Shown: positions 34,153 through 43,755, numbered from the stretch's first letter. The stretch: 64,000 nt of DNA from an uncultured Flammeovirgaceae bacterium (GCA_937884755.1 CAKZYJ010000494.1:1-64000); one strand, 5' to 3'. Made by a program: numbers and translations. Notes: a model not told the origin generated them from the sequence alone.

Positions 34153-36621
34153 TTAATCCGGCTGGATATTGATCCAGTCTATCCGAAGCAGTTCTTCGTC
34201 TCCTGTACCCCCAGTGAATTCTAGTTGGATGTCGTGATATCCAGATGAAAGTGACGTAAGAGTTACTGACACGGTTTGCCAGTTATCCCATCCACCCGTA
34301 GGCGGTACCGTTACCATTCTTATAAAAGCACCTCCATCTTTTATCACAATAAACTTGTTATCTGCATTGTTGTTCGATACTCTAAACTGGAACTCGTAAT
34401 CGCCGCTGCTTGATACATTCACTTCATAATTCACTGTATTGCCCTCATTTATAGAACCAAGATAGTAGTCCCCCGATGCTGTTGGCGAGTAAACCCGCTC
34501 TACTCCGTCACTTTGACTGTAGCTTTCTACCTCGAGAGTACCCGATGCCTCCTGAACGGGGACATTATCTGTTGTCACAGAGATAGCATTCGAGTATGCT
34601 GAAGGGCTTCCTTCCACCACAGCACGCACTCGATAATAATAAGTTGTAGACGGCTGTAAGCTAGCAATCATTGAATAAGTTGCTTCTACCGACACATTTT
34701 CGTAGCCAGGTACGATGGTAGTAAATCCAGCATCCGTTGCTACGTCTAACAAATAGTGAGAGGCATCTTCAACCAGACTCCAGCTTGCATAGATATCATA
34801 TGCATTGTTAGTTATTGGCTGTTGTGCCACCGGAGTACCTATTGTACTTGTTTGTACCGATATGATTGCTGAATAGTCAGAGGCAGTATTAGTATTATGA
34901 GCCCTAACCCGGCTATAGTAAACAGTATTCTCATTTAAACCTTCGACTAATAGGGATGTACCGTTCGTTACAGCTTCCTCGTAACCGCTAACTATACTGA
35001 GGAATTGATTATCCGTAGCTATATCAACAGTATAGTAGGTAGCGTCCGATGTCACATCCCAAGAAATAATAAACTCTGTGTAGGTGACATTAGAGGCAGT
35101 AATGTTAGTGGGAATATCTAAGGCAGTAGGTGATTTCGCTAATTGCTGATTAGCAATATTTGAGTATGACGAATAGTTAGTACCTTCTTTAGCTCGCACA
35201 CGATAGTAATACATTATATCTGCTTTCATATCCTGTACGTTATACAATGTATCTGTAATATCCTGTATAGTCTTGGTAATAGTTGAGAAATTAGGGTCAG
35301 TGCTTACTTCCAGCAAATAATTTTCGGCTTCTTCTACTGAAGACCATGATGCTGTAAACGAAGTACTACTTATATCTGAGGCTGCATGCAATACGGGAGC
35401 AGATAATAAAGTAGTAGTTACTTGAATAGTATTTGATGGATTAGAATCTGAATTCAGACCTGAGGTGGTTAAACGATAATAGTAGGTGGTATTTTGTTGA
35501 AGTCCGGTTACTTCTACTGACGTATCGTTTAGCATAAGCCCTTCATATCCACTCACAAACTGAGTAAAATACTCATCTGCTGCTACATCGAGTCTGTAGC
35601 TTTCTGCGGAAGGTACTGTCTGCCAGTTGGCTTGAAAACTGTTGCGCTGGATATTACTACCTGCTAATGCTACCGGCACATCCAAAGGCTGGGTAGTAAC
35701 AGTACCTTTATCTGAGTATTCGGAAAATGATTTTTCGTTATTTGCACGTACCCGGAAGTAATAAGTAGTATTAGCATTTAGGTTATCTAACAGAAACTGT
35801 GTACCACTGACAATTTCGTTCTGCACTAAAAAGGACTGAGCTTCTAAAAATAAAGGGTCAGTAGTAACTTCTATGGTGTAATCTACCGCACCTGTTACTG
35901 GTTGCCAACTGAAAGCAAACTCATTTTGTGTTACATTTCGTGTTTCTTCAATTACTGGTTTAGTTAACTCAGTAGTGATTAAGTGAATAGTATTTGAGAA
36001 ACCGGATGTGATATCTTCATTCCTTGCCAGAACTCGGTAGAAATAGTCCTGATCTACTTTTAAATCGTCTTTTATTATAACTGAAGTGTCTTTAGTAACA
36101 ATACGTTGAACGGAAGATGAATTAGTAAACTCAATATCAGAAGCTACCTCAACCTCGTAAATTTCAGCCTCGTCTATTTTCTGCCATTTCGCGGTAAATC
36201 GGGTCGGGCCTATCTCTGAAGCACTTAATGCCAAAGGGGTGGGCATACCTAGGGTATTCACTGCTACAATATCCGAAAATCTAGTTTGCTCACCAGTGCT
36301 AAGTTGAGCGATTAGACGATAATAATAAGTGTGGGCTACTTCTAAATTTTGTACTACTAGAAAAGTATCTTCAACCTCTACTGGAGTTTCATTAATTAGA
36401 AATTCTTCGTCAAACGACCCATCCATGGCTACTTCAACAATATAGCTTTTTGCTCCCAACAATGGTTTCCATGTAGCAGTAAAGCCAGTAGTCGTAATCT
36501 TTTCCGGCTGAACCGAAATAGGAATTGGATCTATAAACTCCTGAATTTCTGGAGTACAACCTAAGAAAAAGATAAGCTGAACAATAATGACAAATAGTAT
36601 TGATTTATAAATTCTATTCAT
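34153..36621 (-). CDS. FN3-repeat lipoprotein with C-terminal carbohydrate-binding-like domain
   Basis: An 822-residue surface-type lipoprotein. The lipobox is FLGC (Cys22). Seven fibronectin type III-like repeats of about 95 residues follow, each with a F-x-x-x-W strand (FTATWKPL, FTAKWQKI, FAFSWQPV, FQANWQTV, FTASWSSV, FIISWDVT, IYASWSLV) and a TYYYRVRA-like strand. The last 130 residues (LEVESYSQSDGV, GDYYLGSINEGNTVNYEV, GGWDNWQTVSVTL, LRIDWINIQ) look like a CBM6/CBM35-type carbohydrate-binding domain. No catalytic domain is seen, so it is probably a surface adhesin or glycan-capture protein. It lies 171 bp upstream of the receptor gene on the same strand, and co-regulation is possible but unproven. 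The gene is AT-richer than the catabolic genes. Confidence 0.83.
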   Translation of the reverse strand: MNRIYKSILFVIIVQLIFFLGCTPEIQEFIDPIPISVQPEKITTTGFTATWKPLLGAKSYIVEVAMDGSFDEEFLINETPVEVEDTFLVVQNLEVAHTYYYRLIAQLSTGEQTRFSDIVAVNTLGMPTPLALSASEIGPTRFTAKWQKIDEAEIYEVEVASDIEFTNSSSVQRIVTKDTSVIIKDDLKVDQDYFYRVLARNEDITSGFSNTIHLITTELTKPVIEETRNVTQNEFAFSWQPVTGAVDYTIEVTTDPLFLEAQSFLVQNEIVSGTQFLLDNLNANTTYYFRVRANNEKSFSEYSDKGTVTTQPLDVPVALAGSNIQRNSFQANWQTVPSAESYRLDVAADEYFTQFVSGYEGLMLNDTSVEVTGLQQNTTYYYRLTTSGLNSDSNPSNTIQVTTTLLSAPVLHAASDISSTSFTASWSSVEEAENYLLEVSTDPNFSTITKTIQDITDTLYNVQDMKADIMYYYRVRAKEGTNYSSYSNIANQQLAKSPTALDIPTNITASNVTYTEFIISWDVTSDATYYTVDIATDNQFLSIVSGYEEAVTNGTSLLVEGLNENTVYYSRVRAHNTNTASDYSAIISVQTSTIGTPVAQQPITNNAYDIYASWSLVEDASHYLLDVATDAGFTTIVPGYENVSVEATYSMIASLQPSTTYYYRVRAVVEGSPSAYSNAISVTTDNVPVQEASGTLEVESYSQSDGVERVYSPTASGDYYLGSINEGNTVNYEVNVSSSGDYEFQFRVSNNNADNKFIVIKDGGAFIRMVTVPPTGGWDNWQTVSVTLTSLSSGYHDIQLEFTGGTGDEELLRIDWINIQPD

Positions 36622-36851
36622 ATGAATATAATTTTATCGCTACTAATATAATTATTATTATATTAATATTTAATTTATTCTATAACATGAAGCCTATATC
36701 TCGGTTTTACTTGACGTGACTAAATCAATGTTTTTGTCATTTTATAGCCTATCATCACACGATTATATCTATGCTTATTCTTATATTTTTACTCACAATC
36801 CTATAAATTCTACCAAATCTCATTTAACGTCGTAGATAATACATTGTAAGA

Positions 36852-36883
36852 TTATTGCCATTTTGGCAATAAGGTTATTTTTG
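36852..36883 (+). promoter_or_regulatory. Candidate promoter overlapped by a perfect dyad
   Basis: TTG at 36855-36857, an 18-nt spacer and TATTTTTG at 36876-36883 match the Bacteroidota TTG-N(17-23)-TAnnTTTG promoter pattern. The inverted repeat TTATTGCCA-TTT-TGGCAATAA (36852-36872) covers the -33 element, so it could be an operator. The leader to the kinase start would be about 200 nt. Confidence 0.45.
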
Positions 36884-37030
36884 TATTAATCACAAGTAGA
36901 GAATTATTGCAATAAGATATTCAAGCAAATAACATTCTTATATTACATAATTCAGCAATTATTATGTTTATTGATATATTTGTATAATGAATAGTTTTAA
37001 ATCCGTTTACACAACCTACAAGTCAAATAG

Positions 37031-37038
37031 TATATTTG
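37031..37038 (+). promoter_or_regulatory. Candidate -7 element close to histidine kinase gene
   Basis: TATATTTG matches TAnnTTTG and lies 50 nt before the kinase ATG, the best distance for its promoter. No TTG is visible at the -33 position, so support is modest. A second copy of TATATTTG lies at 36975-36982. Confidence 0.35.
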
Positions 37039-37087
37039 ATTTAATATATATTGAAATATTATGACTCGTTGTTAACTGAGGAAATAT

Positions 37088-38242
37088 ATGGTTCCGAATG
37101 AATTCTCTTCTGAGAAAAAAACGACTAACGAACCCGATTACGCTATCGTAAAGGAGATACTCGGCGCATGTACTGATATAGTACTTATATTTGATGACAA
37201 CTTAAACGTTTGTTTTGTAAATAAATATGCACTAGATCTACTTAATTACGGTGAAGACGATTTATTAGGACAACATATCACTCAGATATTCCCTAAGCGG
37301 CAGCATCAGATGCTTGAATCAATCATTGAAAGTGTAGAAGACGGGCTGAAAGTGCAGGATCGCCGATCATATCTGAATGTAAGAGGAAAAAAAAATATCT
37401 CAGTAACTCTTTCTTTTTCAATGACATGTCGAGAACATTCTTTCAAGTATGTTCTAATTGCCAAAGACCAAAGACAGTACACTAAAGCTACAGACGCACT
37501 AAAACAGAAAAACGAAGAACTCAAAACGTTAATCTACCGTGCTTCACATGATTTAAAGGGTCCTCTAGCCTCGGTTAAAGGACTTTTTAACTTACTAAAA
37601 GATGAACCCGACGATACCGAAACACTGAAATACTATCTGGGACTAATTGAAAAAAGTGTTGATAAGTTAGAAGATACTTTGTCGGGATTACTCGAGGTAG
37701 GTCTTTCTTCCAAGAAAAACTTAGAGTACTCTCCGGTGAATGTCCGTACTTGCCTCGAGGAAATTATTGAGCGTTTTGAGAATTACCCAGGTCGCGAAGA
37801 TGTCATTATTCACCTTACAGCCAACACTGATCTGCTTATTCACACCGAAAAGAAGATATTTCAATCTATATTTCAGAATCTTATTGAAAATAGCATCAAG
37901 TATCGTAAGCCCAATCAAAACGATGCCGTGACAAAGATATCGGCCCGAAGGTTCCAATACGGAATTAAAATTAAGGTAAAAGATAACGGGCTAGGCATGG
38001 ATCGGAACTTGCAAAAGCGAGCCTTTGATATGTTTTACCGGGGTCACGAACATTCTGAAGGAAGCGGGCTTGGATTATTCATTGTAAAGAACAATGCAGA
38101 AAAGCTCGGTGGTGAGATCAGCCTTAAAACTAGTCTGAACATGGGAACTGAAATTTGGGTATACATACCAGACAAAGAGCAAATGCAAATGGTCAATGAT
38201 AAATCGGTAATATCAGAAGAGAGCACCGAGATGCTGATCTGA
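37088..38242 (+). CDS. PAS-domain sensor histidine kinase
   Basis: A 384-residue soluble kinase with no transmembrane segments. A PAS domain spans about residues 19-130 (DIVLIFDDNLNVCFVNKYAL, YGEDDLLGQHITQIFP). A short coiled coil leads to the H box RASHDLKGPLASVKGL, with His154 as the phosphorylation site. The HATPase_c domain has an N box (FQNLIENSIKYRKP), a G1 box (VKDNGLGMD) and a G2 box (GSGLGLFIVKNNAEKLGG). There is no receiver domain and no response regulator gene adjacent, so it is an orphan. The ASHDLKGPL type of H box is common in Cytophagales PAS kinases. Confidence 0.93.
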   Translation: MVPNEFSSEKKTTNEPDYAIVKEILGACTDIVLIFDDNLNVCFVNKYALDLLNYGEDDLLGQHITQIFPKRQHQMLESIIESVEDGLKVQDRRSYLNVRGKKNISVTLSFSMTCREHSFKYVLIAKDQRQYTKATDALKQKNEELKTLIYRASHDLKGPLASVKGLFNLLKDEPDDTETLKYYLGLIEKSVDKLEDTLSGLLEVGLSSKKNLEYSPVNVRTCLEEIIERFENYPGREDVIIHLTANTDLLIHTEKKIFQSIFQNLIENSIKYRKPNQNDAVTKISARRFQYGIKIKVKDNGLGMDRNLQKRAFDMFYRGHEHSEGSGLGLFIVKNNAEKLGGEISLKTSLNMGTEIWVYIPDKEQMQMVNDKSVISEESTEMLI

Positions 38243-38550
38243 AGCCAATACTCAGGCCACTGTGGTACGGTATCACCCTTCTCAAGTGCCCCCCACGATG
38301 GCTTAAATCAGACGAAAACCGACTTCAAAATCCCTCATTAGCCTACTCGGCCCGGCCTGAATGTCAACACGCCCTAGTCTATTCAGAAATCAATCAGAAA
38401 ATTTCTACCGAGGAAGGGGAATCTGGCACACACTCGACCTTGTGTATAGCATAGACTTAACACGATTCTCGCAGATCAATACTGTTTTCCAAAATCGTAA
38501 TTGGTAACTTACCATTGTTTGGTATATTTATTAAAAACCTCCTAACCTCC

Positions 38551-40158
38551 ATGCTTAACCAGTTTCATTATGGAATCTGCTTTCTCATTCTAACACTAGT
38601 AACTGGCAGTTGTAGTCAGAAAGAGCCACCAAAGAGGCCTAACATCTTATTCGCAATTAGCGATGATCAGTCGTTTGCACATACCAGCTTTTACGGAACC
38701 TCCTGGGTGCAGACTCCGGCTTTTGATCGGGTAGCCAATGAAGGAGTTTACTTTCAGAATTGCTACGCCGGCTCCCCAGGTTGTGCTCCTTCTCGTAGTT
38801 CTATTGTTACCGGACGCTATCATTGGCAAAATGAGCAGGCGGGGCAACATGCCGCCGGTTGGCTAGCGAATTATGTACCCTTTATAGACATACTCTCGAC
38901 TAACGGGTACCATACCGGATATACTGGTAAAGGAGTAGGGCCGTTCAAATACGGCGATCCACCGCTGCGTAGTCAGAATGCTGCCGGAGAAGCCTACAAT
39001 AGTCTCGCCTACGAACCCGGAAGTGCCGATGATGAGCGCTTCGCCGAGAAAATCCGAACCACAAACTACTCCGCCAATTTCAGACAGTTTATGGAGCAAC
39101 GAGAGGCTGATACACCTTTCTTTTTCTGGTACGGAGCTTCCGAACCCCATCGGGATTACGAAAAGGACTCCTGGAAAAGGTACGGTAAGTCATTAGATAG
39201 TGTAAAGGCTCCAGCTTTTATGCCCGATACCGAAGAAATACGAGGCGACCTACTGGATTACGCGGTAGAAATTGAGTGGTTCGATCTTCATCTGGGACGA
39301 ATGATTGACTATCTAGAAGAGATAGGCGAACTGGATAATACAATCATCATCGTCACGGCTGATAATGGTATGCCGTTCCCCAGAGCTAAGGCTAACGCCT
39401 ACGAGTACGGAGTTCACGTACCCATGACAATACGCTTTCCTCAGCAATTTCCGGCCGGAAGAAAAGTAGCCAATCCCGTGAGCTTCGTAGATCTGGCACC
39501 AACTATCCTGGAACTTACCCAAACTAGTGCTGAAGGGATGCTCCCTATTAGTGGACGCAGTCTGGTTACCTTACTAAAATCTGAGCAGGAAGGTACGCTG
39601 GATATAGCGAATGACTATGTACTGGCAGGGCGAGAGCGTCATTCTTCTTCCCGTTACCAAAACTTAGGGTATCCCCAACGAATGTTGCGCCGAGGCCAGT
39701 ATTTATATATCTGGAACATGAAACCGGAACGATGGCCCGCGGGTGCTCCCCAACGTTTGCTCTCCGACTCTACCGAAGAATTACACCCTTACTACGGCAT
39801 TGATGAGGAAAGAGTACATCACTCCGATTGGGCCTTTACCGATATCGACGCGGCCCCCTCCAAGTCGTTTATTGTAGAACATCACGATGATGAAGAATAT
39901 GCAGAGTATTTTGATCTGGCAGTAGGCAAACGACCAGAGTACGAACTGTTTGACGTAGAAAAAGATCCTAACTGCTTAACCAACTTAGCCACCGATCCCG
40001 AGTTTACTGGCATAATGAGCGAACTGAACGAAATCATGCTTCAGGAGCTCACTGCTACCGAAGACCCTCGGGTGGTAGGGCCTAATCCTGAATTGTTCGA
40101 TACCTATCCCCGCTACAGTCCCATGCGATATTTTCCTAAACCCGATTGGGCGTTATAA
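38551..40158 (+). CDS. Lipoprotein sulfatase (type I, S1 family)
   Basis: A formylglycine-dependent sulfatase that removes sulfate esters from carbohydrates. The ATG at 38551 gives a lipoprotein signal with Cys near residue 21 (LVTGSC); the track start is a TTG 36 nt upstream. RPNILFAISDDQS supplies the metal-binding aspartates. The maturation motif CAPSRSSIVTGRY has the Cys that becomes formylglycine, and IIIVTADNGMPFPRAK supplies further metal ligands. The shape is closest to heparan N-sulfatase-like S1 enzymes, but substrate cannot be decided. It is consistent with degradation of sulfated marine glycans. An anaerobic or FGE-type maturase is not in the window. Confidence 0.92.
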   Translation: MLNQFHYGICFLILTLVTGSCSQKEPPKRPNILFAISDDQSFAHTSFYGTSWVQTPAFDRVANEGVYFQNCYAGSPGCAPSRSSIVTGRYHWQNEQAGQHAAGWLANYVPFIDILSTNGYHTGYTGKGVGPFKYGDPPLRSQNAAGEAYNSLAYEPGSADDERFAEKIRTTNYSANFRQFMEQREADTPFFFWYGASEPHRDYEKDSWKRYGKSLDSVKAPAFMPDTEEIRGDLLDYAVEIEWFDLHLGRMIDYLEEIGELDNTIIIVTADNGMPFPRAKANAYEYGVHVPMTIRFPQQFPAGRKVANPVSFVDLAPTILELTQTSAEGMLPISGRSLVTLLKSEQEGTLDIANDYVLAGRERHSSSRYQNLGYPQRMLRRGQYLYIWNMKPERWPAGAPQRLLSDSTEELHPYYGIDEERVHHSDWAFTDIDAAPSKSFIVEHHDDEEYAEYFDLAVGKRPEYELFDVEKDPNCLTNLATDPEFTGIMSELNEIMLQELTATEDPRVVGPNPELFDTYPRYSPMRYFPKPDWAL

Positions 40159-40235
40159 TCCAGTAGCCCACTACAGTTTAGTTGCCCTTTTCTTTCTCGA
40201 GTGGTTTGCGTATCTTTTCTGTACCAAACCGCCCT

Positions 40236-41093
40236 ATGGAAAACTATCAAAATAAGACCGATCTGCTCATCTCATCTCAGGATGGCTTCTCATTATTCTA
40301 TCAAAAGTGGATACCCACCGAAAAAGTTGAACGGATCATCGTTTTTCAGCACGGACTGGGAGAACATTCCGATCGTTATCAAAACCTAATTCAGGCGTTT
40401 AGCGGTACGGGAACGGCTTTTTATGCACCAGATGCCCGAGGCCACGGCCGGAGTGGTGGTAAGCGAGGGCACGTAGCCCGCTTCCAACATTTTATCCACG
40501 ATCTTCATGATTTGATTCAGCGAGTACGGCAGGAAAACGACAATCAAAAGGTGTTTTTGCTAGGGCACTCCATGGGAGGAGCTATCGTGTTAAAGTACGC
40601 ACTCACCAAGGATTATCAGGATGGGCTTCGTGGTCTGATTGGTTCCTCACCGGGCGTTGAGCCGGTTATGGACTGGATCAAGAAAATTCAGAAGCCAGTA
40701 GCGGCTGTTCTGTCTCGAGTAGCTCCCTCCCTAACGCTGGATAATCAATTGGATGTTAACAATTTATCGCATAACGAACACGTGGTAACCGCCTACCAAG
40801 CCGATCCGTTGGTGCATTCCAAAGCTTCCACCCTGCTGGGCTACTCCCTATTCAATGTACATCACGATATTTATCGGGCAGCTTCTTCGATACAAATTCC
40901 GGTATATCTGATGCACGGCACTGCCGACCGGCTCACTAACCCCGAAGCTACGCAAAAATTCTATGAGCTTCTGGGTAGCACGGATAAAACGTTGCGTTTG
41001 TACCCCGGATTGTACCACGAAACGATGAACGAACGAGCGGAAGACCGACAACGAGTGCTAGACGAACTTAAAACCTGGGTATTAGCCCGCTAA
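40236..41093 (+). CDS. Alpha/beta hydrolase, monoacylglycerol lipase-like
   Basis: The 285-residue product from ATG 40236 (MENYQNKTDLL) is a cytosolic serine hydrolase; the track starts 54 nt earlier at TTG. Signature segments are IIVFQHGLGEHSDRYQ, APDARGHGRSGGKRG, the nucleophile elbow LLGHSMGGAIVLKYA, the acid in LMHGTADRLTNPEA, and the His in LYPGLYHETMNE. This layout matches monoacylglycerol lipase/lysophospholipase family enzymes. The next hydrolase gene begins 4 nt after the stop, so the two form a small operon. Confidence 0.88.
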   Translation: MENYQNKTDLLISSQDGFSLFYQKWIPTEKVERIIVFQHGLGEHSDRYQNLIQAFSGTGTAFYAPDARGHGRSGGKRGHVARFQHFIHDLHDLIQRVRQENDNQKVFLLGHSMGGAIVLKYALTKDYQDGLRGLIGSSPGVEPVMDWIKKIQKPVAAVLSRVAPSLTLDNQLDVNNLSHNEHVVTAYQADPLVHSKASTLLGYSLFNVHHDIYRAASSIQIPVYLMHGTADRLTNPEATQKFYELLGSTDKTLRLYPGLYHETMNERAEDRQRVLDELKTWVLAR

Positions 41094-41097
41094 TAGT

Positions 41098-42114
41098 ATG
41101 AGAAAGTGGTGGATTGCCGGAGTAATATCCTTGTTAACTATTTTTTCGGCAGTAGCAATTACTGTTTTTTTCTGGACCCAGACTCCCCACGGCACCCTAC
41201 ACTATCTGGCCGCTATCGGCCTACGCTTTATTTATGAGCCTCCCGATGTTCAAAACTACTCCCCCGCCGAGTTACGGGAAAGATATTGGCGGGAAGAGTC
41301 TACCTCTGCGGAATATCTGAACTATGTTTCTAACACAAAAGATACGATCGCTCTCACTACGGAAGGCGGTATTGTGATAAGATTATATTATCCTTCTTCA
41401 GCGAAGAATCTTCCTATCATTGTCTATTACCACGGAGGTGGGTTTGTATTCGGAACACTGAATGAGTACGATCTGCTCTGCGCCAAGTTGGCTGATAGGA
41501 CTTCAGCCTTGGTAGTATCAGTAGATTACCGGTTAGCACCCGAGCATCCTTACCCAACGGCAGCGCAAGATGCTTACGCTGCCCTGCAGTGGGTATACCA
41601 AAATGCTCCCTCAATCGGTGGTGACAGTACCCGACTGGCCGTCGCCGGCGATAGTGCCGGAGGTAATTTGGCCACCGTAGTATCGATGATGACCCGAGAT
41701 AGTAGTGAAGCATTCGTAGATTATCAGGTGATGCTGTATCCGGCTACTCAGTCGATAGACTTAACCACTGTATCTCACCAAAATTTCGGCGAAGACTACG
41801 GAATCACTACTCGGCAGATTGACTGGTATATTGAACAGTATCTTCCCGATGAATCGGATCGGTACGAAGCCTACGCTTCCCCACTGCTAGCCGAAGATCT
41901 AAGCAGCCTTCCTCCGGCTTTGGTAGTACTGGCCGGGTTTGACCCACTAAAAACCGAAGGTGAGCAGTATGCTAAGAAACTTCAGGCCACGGGCGTACCA
42001 GTCAGATTGCTAACTTATGAAAGTATGATCCACGGTTTTGCTAATATTCCTGAGTTTCCTCAATCGGAAGAGTTACTAGATGAGATAGCAAGTGCTTTAG
42101 AGGCGGTATTCTAA
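41098..42114 (+). CDS. Alpha/beta hydrolase fold-3 (HSL-type) esterase with N-terminal anchor
   Basis: A 338-residue esterase of the hormone-sensitive lipase group. Residues 1-25 form a hydrophobic signal or anchor (WWIAGVISLLTIFSAVAITVFF). The oxyanion motif is YYHGGGFVFG, the YRLAPEHPYP signature follows, and the nucleophile is in AGDSAGGNLAT. The acid is in VLAGFDPLKTEG, and the His is in SMIHGFAN. It is co-transcribed with the preceding lipase-like gene (4 nt apart) and overlaps the convergent ExbB-like gene by 4 nt at its stop. Substrate is probably a short acyl ester. Confidence 0.9.
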   Translation: MRKWWIAGVISLLTIFSAVAITVFFWTQTPHGTLHYLAAIGLRFIYEPPDVQNYSPAELRERYWREESTSAEYLNYVSNTKDTIALTTEGGIVIRLYYPSSAKNLPIIVYYHGGGFVFGTLNEYDLLCAKLADRTSALVVSVDYRLAPEHPYPTAAQDAYAALQWVYQNAPSIGGDSTRLAVAGDSAGGNLATVVSMMTRDSSEAFVDYQVMLYPATQSIDLTTVSHQNFGEDYGITTRQIDWYIEQYLPDESDRYEAYASPLLAEDLSSLPPALVVLAGFDPLKTEGEQYAKKLQATGVPVRLLTYESMIHGFANIPEFPQSEELLDEIASALEAVF

Positions 42115-42494
42115 TTTTCAGCTAGTTGAGCTTGGGATGACGATACTTGGATTTGGGTCAGGTAGAAATAGAGTATACGCGAGAGGATCAGAATGAACAA
42201 GCCGTAGGCGGTGGTAATAAAACTTACTTTTAATCCTCCTGCTAACATTGCTGTAGAAATATCTCCAGCAGCCTCTACATAATCAAATGCTTGTATCAGT
42301 CCGATAACCTGGGCAAAAAGACCCAGAAAGAAGCAGAACAGCCCAATCTGCTTAATCGCTGATGCTGACCAGGAAGTGGGAGTGGACCGGGTGATGAGGT
42401 GCCGCACGAACAAACCAATCATAACCAGACCCAATAAACTCAGCGTAAGCATGTATCCGAGTCCTCCCTCAAAGTGCCATTCAATAATTTTCAT
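42111..42494 (-). CDS. Small MotA/TolQ/ExbB-like membrane protein
   Basis: A 127-residue protein with three predicted membrane helices (GYMLTLSLLGLVMIGLFVRHL, IGLFCFFLGLFAQVIGLIQAF, MLAGGLKVSFITTAYGLFILILSRI). The GLFAQVIGLIQAF and AGGLKVSFITTAYGL segments resemble the conserved helices 2-3 of ExbB/TolQ, where the proton pathway runs. It lacks the long cytoplasmic loop of a full ExbB, and no ExbD partner is adjacent. It may be a minimal channel-like protein that works with others, or a distant relative with another role. Confidence 0.65.
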   Translation of the reverse strand: MKIIEWHFEGGLGYMLTLSLLGLVMIGLFVRHLITRSTPTSWSASAIKQIGLFCFFLGLFAQVIGLIQAFDYVEAAGDISTAMLAGGLKVSFITTAYGLFILILSRILYFYLTQIQVSSSQAQLAEN

Positions 42495-42705
42495 AACGTA
42501 TTAGTGATGAGTGAAACATACCCCAATCGTACACTAAATATATCAACATCCGAAGAAACATCGGTGGATACCCGGAAACCGACGACAAACTACTTTTAAC
42601 GGTAGGTATTCCTCTTACTTCAGTCTGGAAAGTATTCTGACTGCACTATCCGGTCAAGTAACGACGGTTTCGGCGCAGCCAGCCAAAAAATAGTATTTTG
42701 GAGTT

Positions 42706-43755
42706 ATGGTTGCCAGACGCACTCCGTATGTTTTAATTCAGGTTGTTTTCTGGATACTGTTGCTGCTATTTAGCATTTATTACCTCGGACGGGAGGAGCA
42801 GCGGTACGCTGAGGGAGTAATCGTAAGCCTGCTGTATTTACCGGTGGTAGCCGCTACGGCTTATTTTATTTCCCGTTATCTTATTCCCCGCTATCTGCTT
42901 CAGGAAAGGTTTGTCCTCTTCTCTATCTATCTGCTCTACACCTTTATAGGCTCAGTTTACGCCTCACTGATGGTGATTATCACTAGCCTAATTGGGCTGG
43001 CCAATTTTGACTACAGCAATCTGCTGACCCCTATTCGCAACATCACCTCATTCATCGGTATTATCCACTTCTTCATTGTCCTGTTTGTCGCTATCAGCGT
43101 GACCGAGCAGTGGCATACTATGCAGCAAAGATATCTGCTGGCCCTGCAAGAGAAAAGTCAGGCTGAGCTGCGCTTTCTGAAAACTCAACTGCACCCCCAC
43201 TTTTTATTCAATACTCTCAATAACCTGTACTACCTCACATTGAATAAGTCTGACCAGGCTCCCGAGGTAGTGCTAAAATTAAGTCAGCTACTCGATTATG
43301 TGTTACAGCAGGGTAAAGAAGCCTGGGTAAGTCTGGCGGAGGAATGCGAGCGCATGCGCGATTTCGTCTACCTGGAATCGCTACGCTACCAGGATCGGTT
43401 AAAGTTAGAAATTGCTACAGATGAAGGATTGGAAAACTGGAAATTTCCTCCGCTGCTGTTAATCACACTGGTAGAAAACAGCTTTAAACACGGATTGAAA
43501 CAAACCCGAGGACCAGCATCCATTCGGGTGCAGGTTAACATTGAGGACGAAACATTGGCGATTACTGTAAAGAACTCGCAGTCTAAGTCCACTAAGAAGG
43601 TTACGACCCGTGGTATCGGACTGCCCAATATTCAGCGTCAGCTTGACCATCTGTATTCCGACGACTATCGTTTGTCACTCCATGACCTTCCGGAGTCGTT
43701 TACTGTCTATTTAACCCTTCCTGCTTATGCCTACCATCAAATGTCTGATTGCTGA
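42706..43755 (+). CDS. LytS/YehU-type sensor histidine kinase
   Basis: A 349-residue membrane kinase of the His_kinase (PF06580) class. The N-terminal half carries about four membrane helices (VLIQVVFWILLLLFSIYYL, VIVSLLYLPVVAATAYFI, and others up to residue 145). The H box is LKTQLHPHFLFNTLNNLYYL, with the HPHFLFN signature. The ATPase domain has PPLLLITLVENSFKHGLK as the N box and TRGIGLPNIQRQL as the glycine loop. It overlaps the LytTR regulator gene by 29 nt, so the two form a coupled two-component pair. The signal is unknown. Confidence 0.93.
   Translation: MVARRTPYVLIQVVFWILLLLFSIYYLGREEQRYAEGVIVSLLYLPVVAATAYFISRYLIPRYLLQERFVLFSIYLLYTFIGSVYASLMVIITSLIGLANFDYSNLLTPIRNITSFIGIIHFFIVLFVAISVTEQWHTMQQRYLLALQEKSQAELRFLKTQLHPHFLFNTLNNLYYLTLNKSDQAPEVVLKLSQLLDYVLQQGKEAWVSLAEECERMRDFVYLESLRYQDRLKLEIATDEGLENWKFPPLLLITLVENSFKHGLKQTRGPASIRVQVNIEDETLAITVKNSQSKSTKKVTTRGIGLPNIQRQLDHLYSDDYRLSLHDLPESFTVYLTLPAYAYHQMSDC

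Larger units (their letters stand above)
36622..37087. promoter_or_regulatory. AT-rich divergent intergenic region (FN3 lipoprotein / histidine kinase)
   Basis: About 465 nt without genes and very AT-rich. It holds a perfect 9-bp dyad and three TAnnTTTG elements on the plus strand (36876, 36975 and 37031). I saw no matching promoter on the minus strand. Confidence 0.5.

Noticed and set aside
34153-36621. Possible DNA-level tandem repeat in the FN3 gene
   Set aside because: The repeats are visible only at protein level; the DNA has diverged, so no repeat element is listed.
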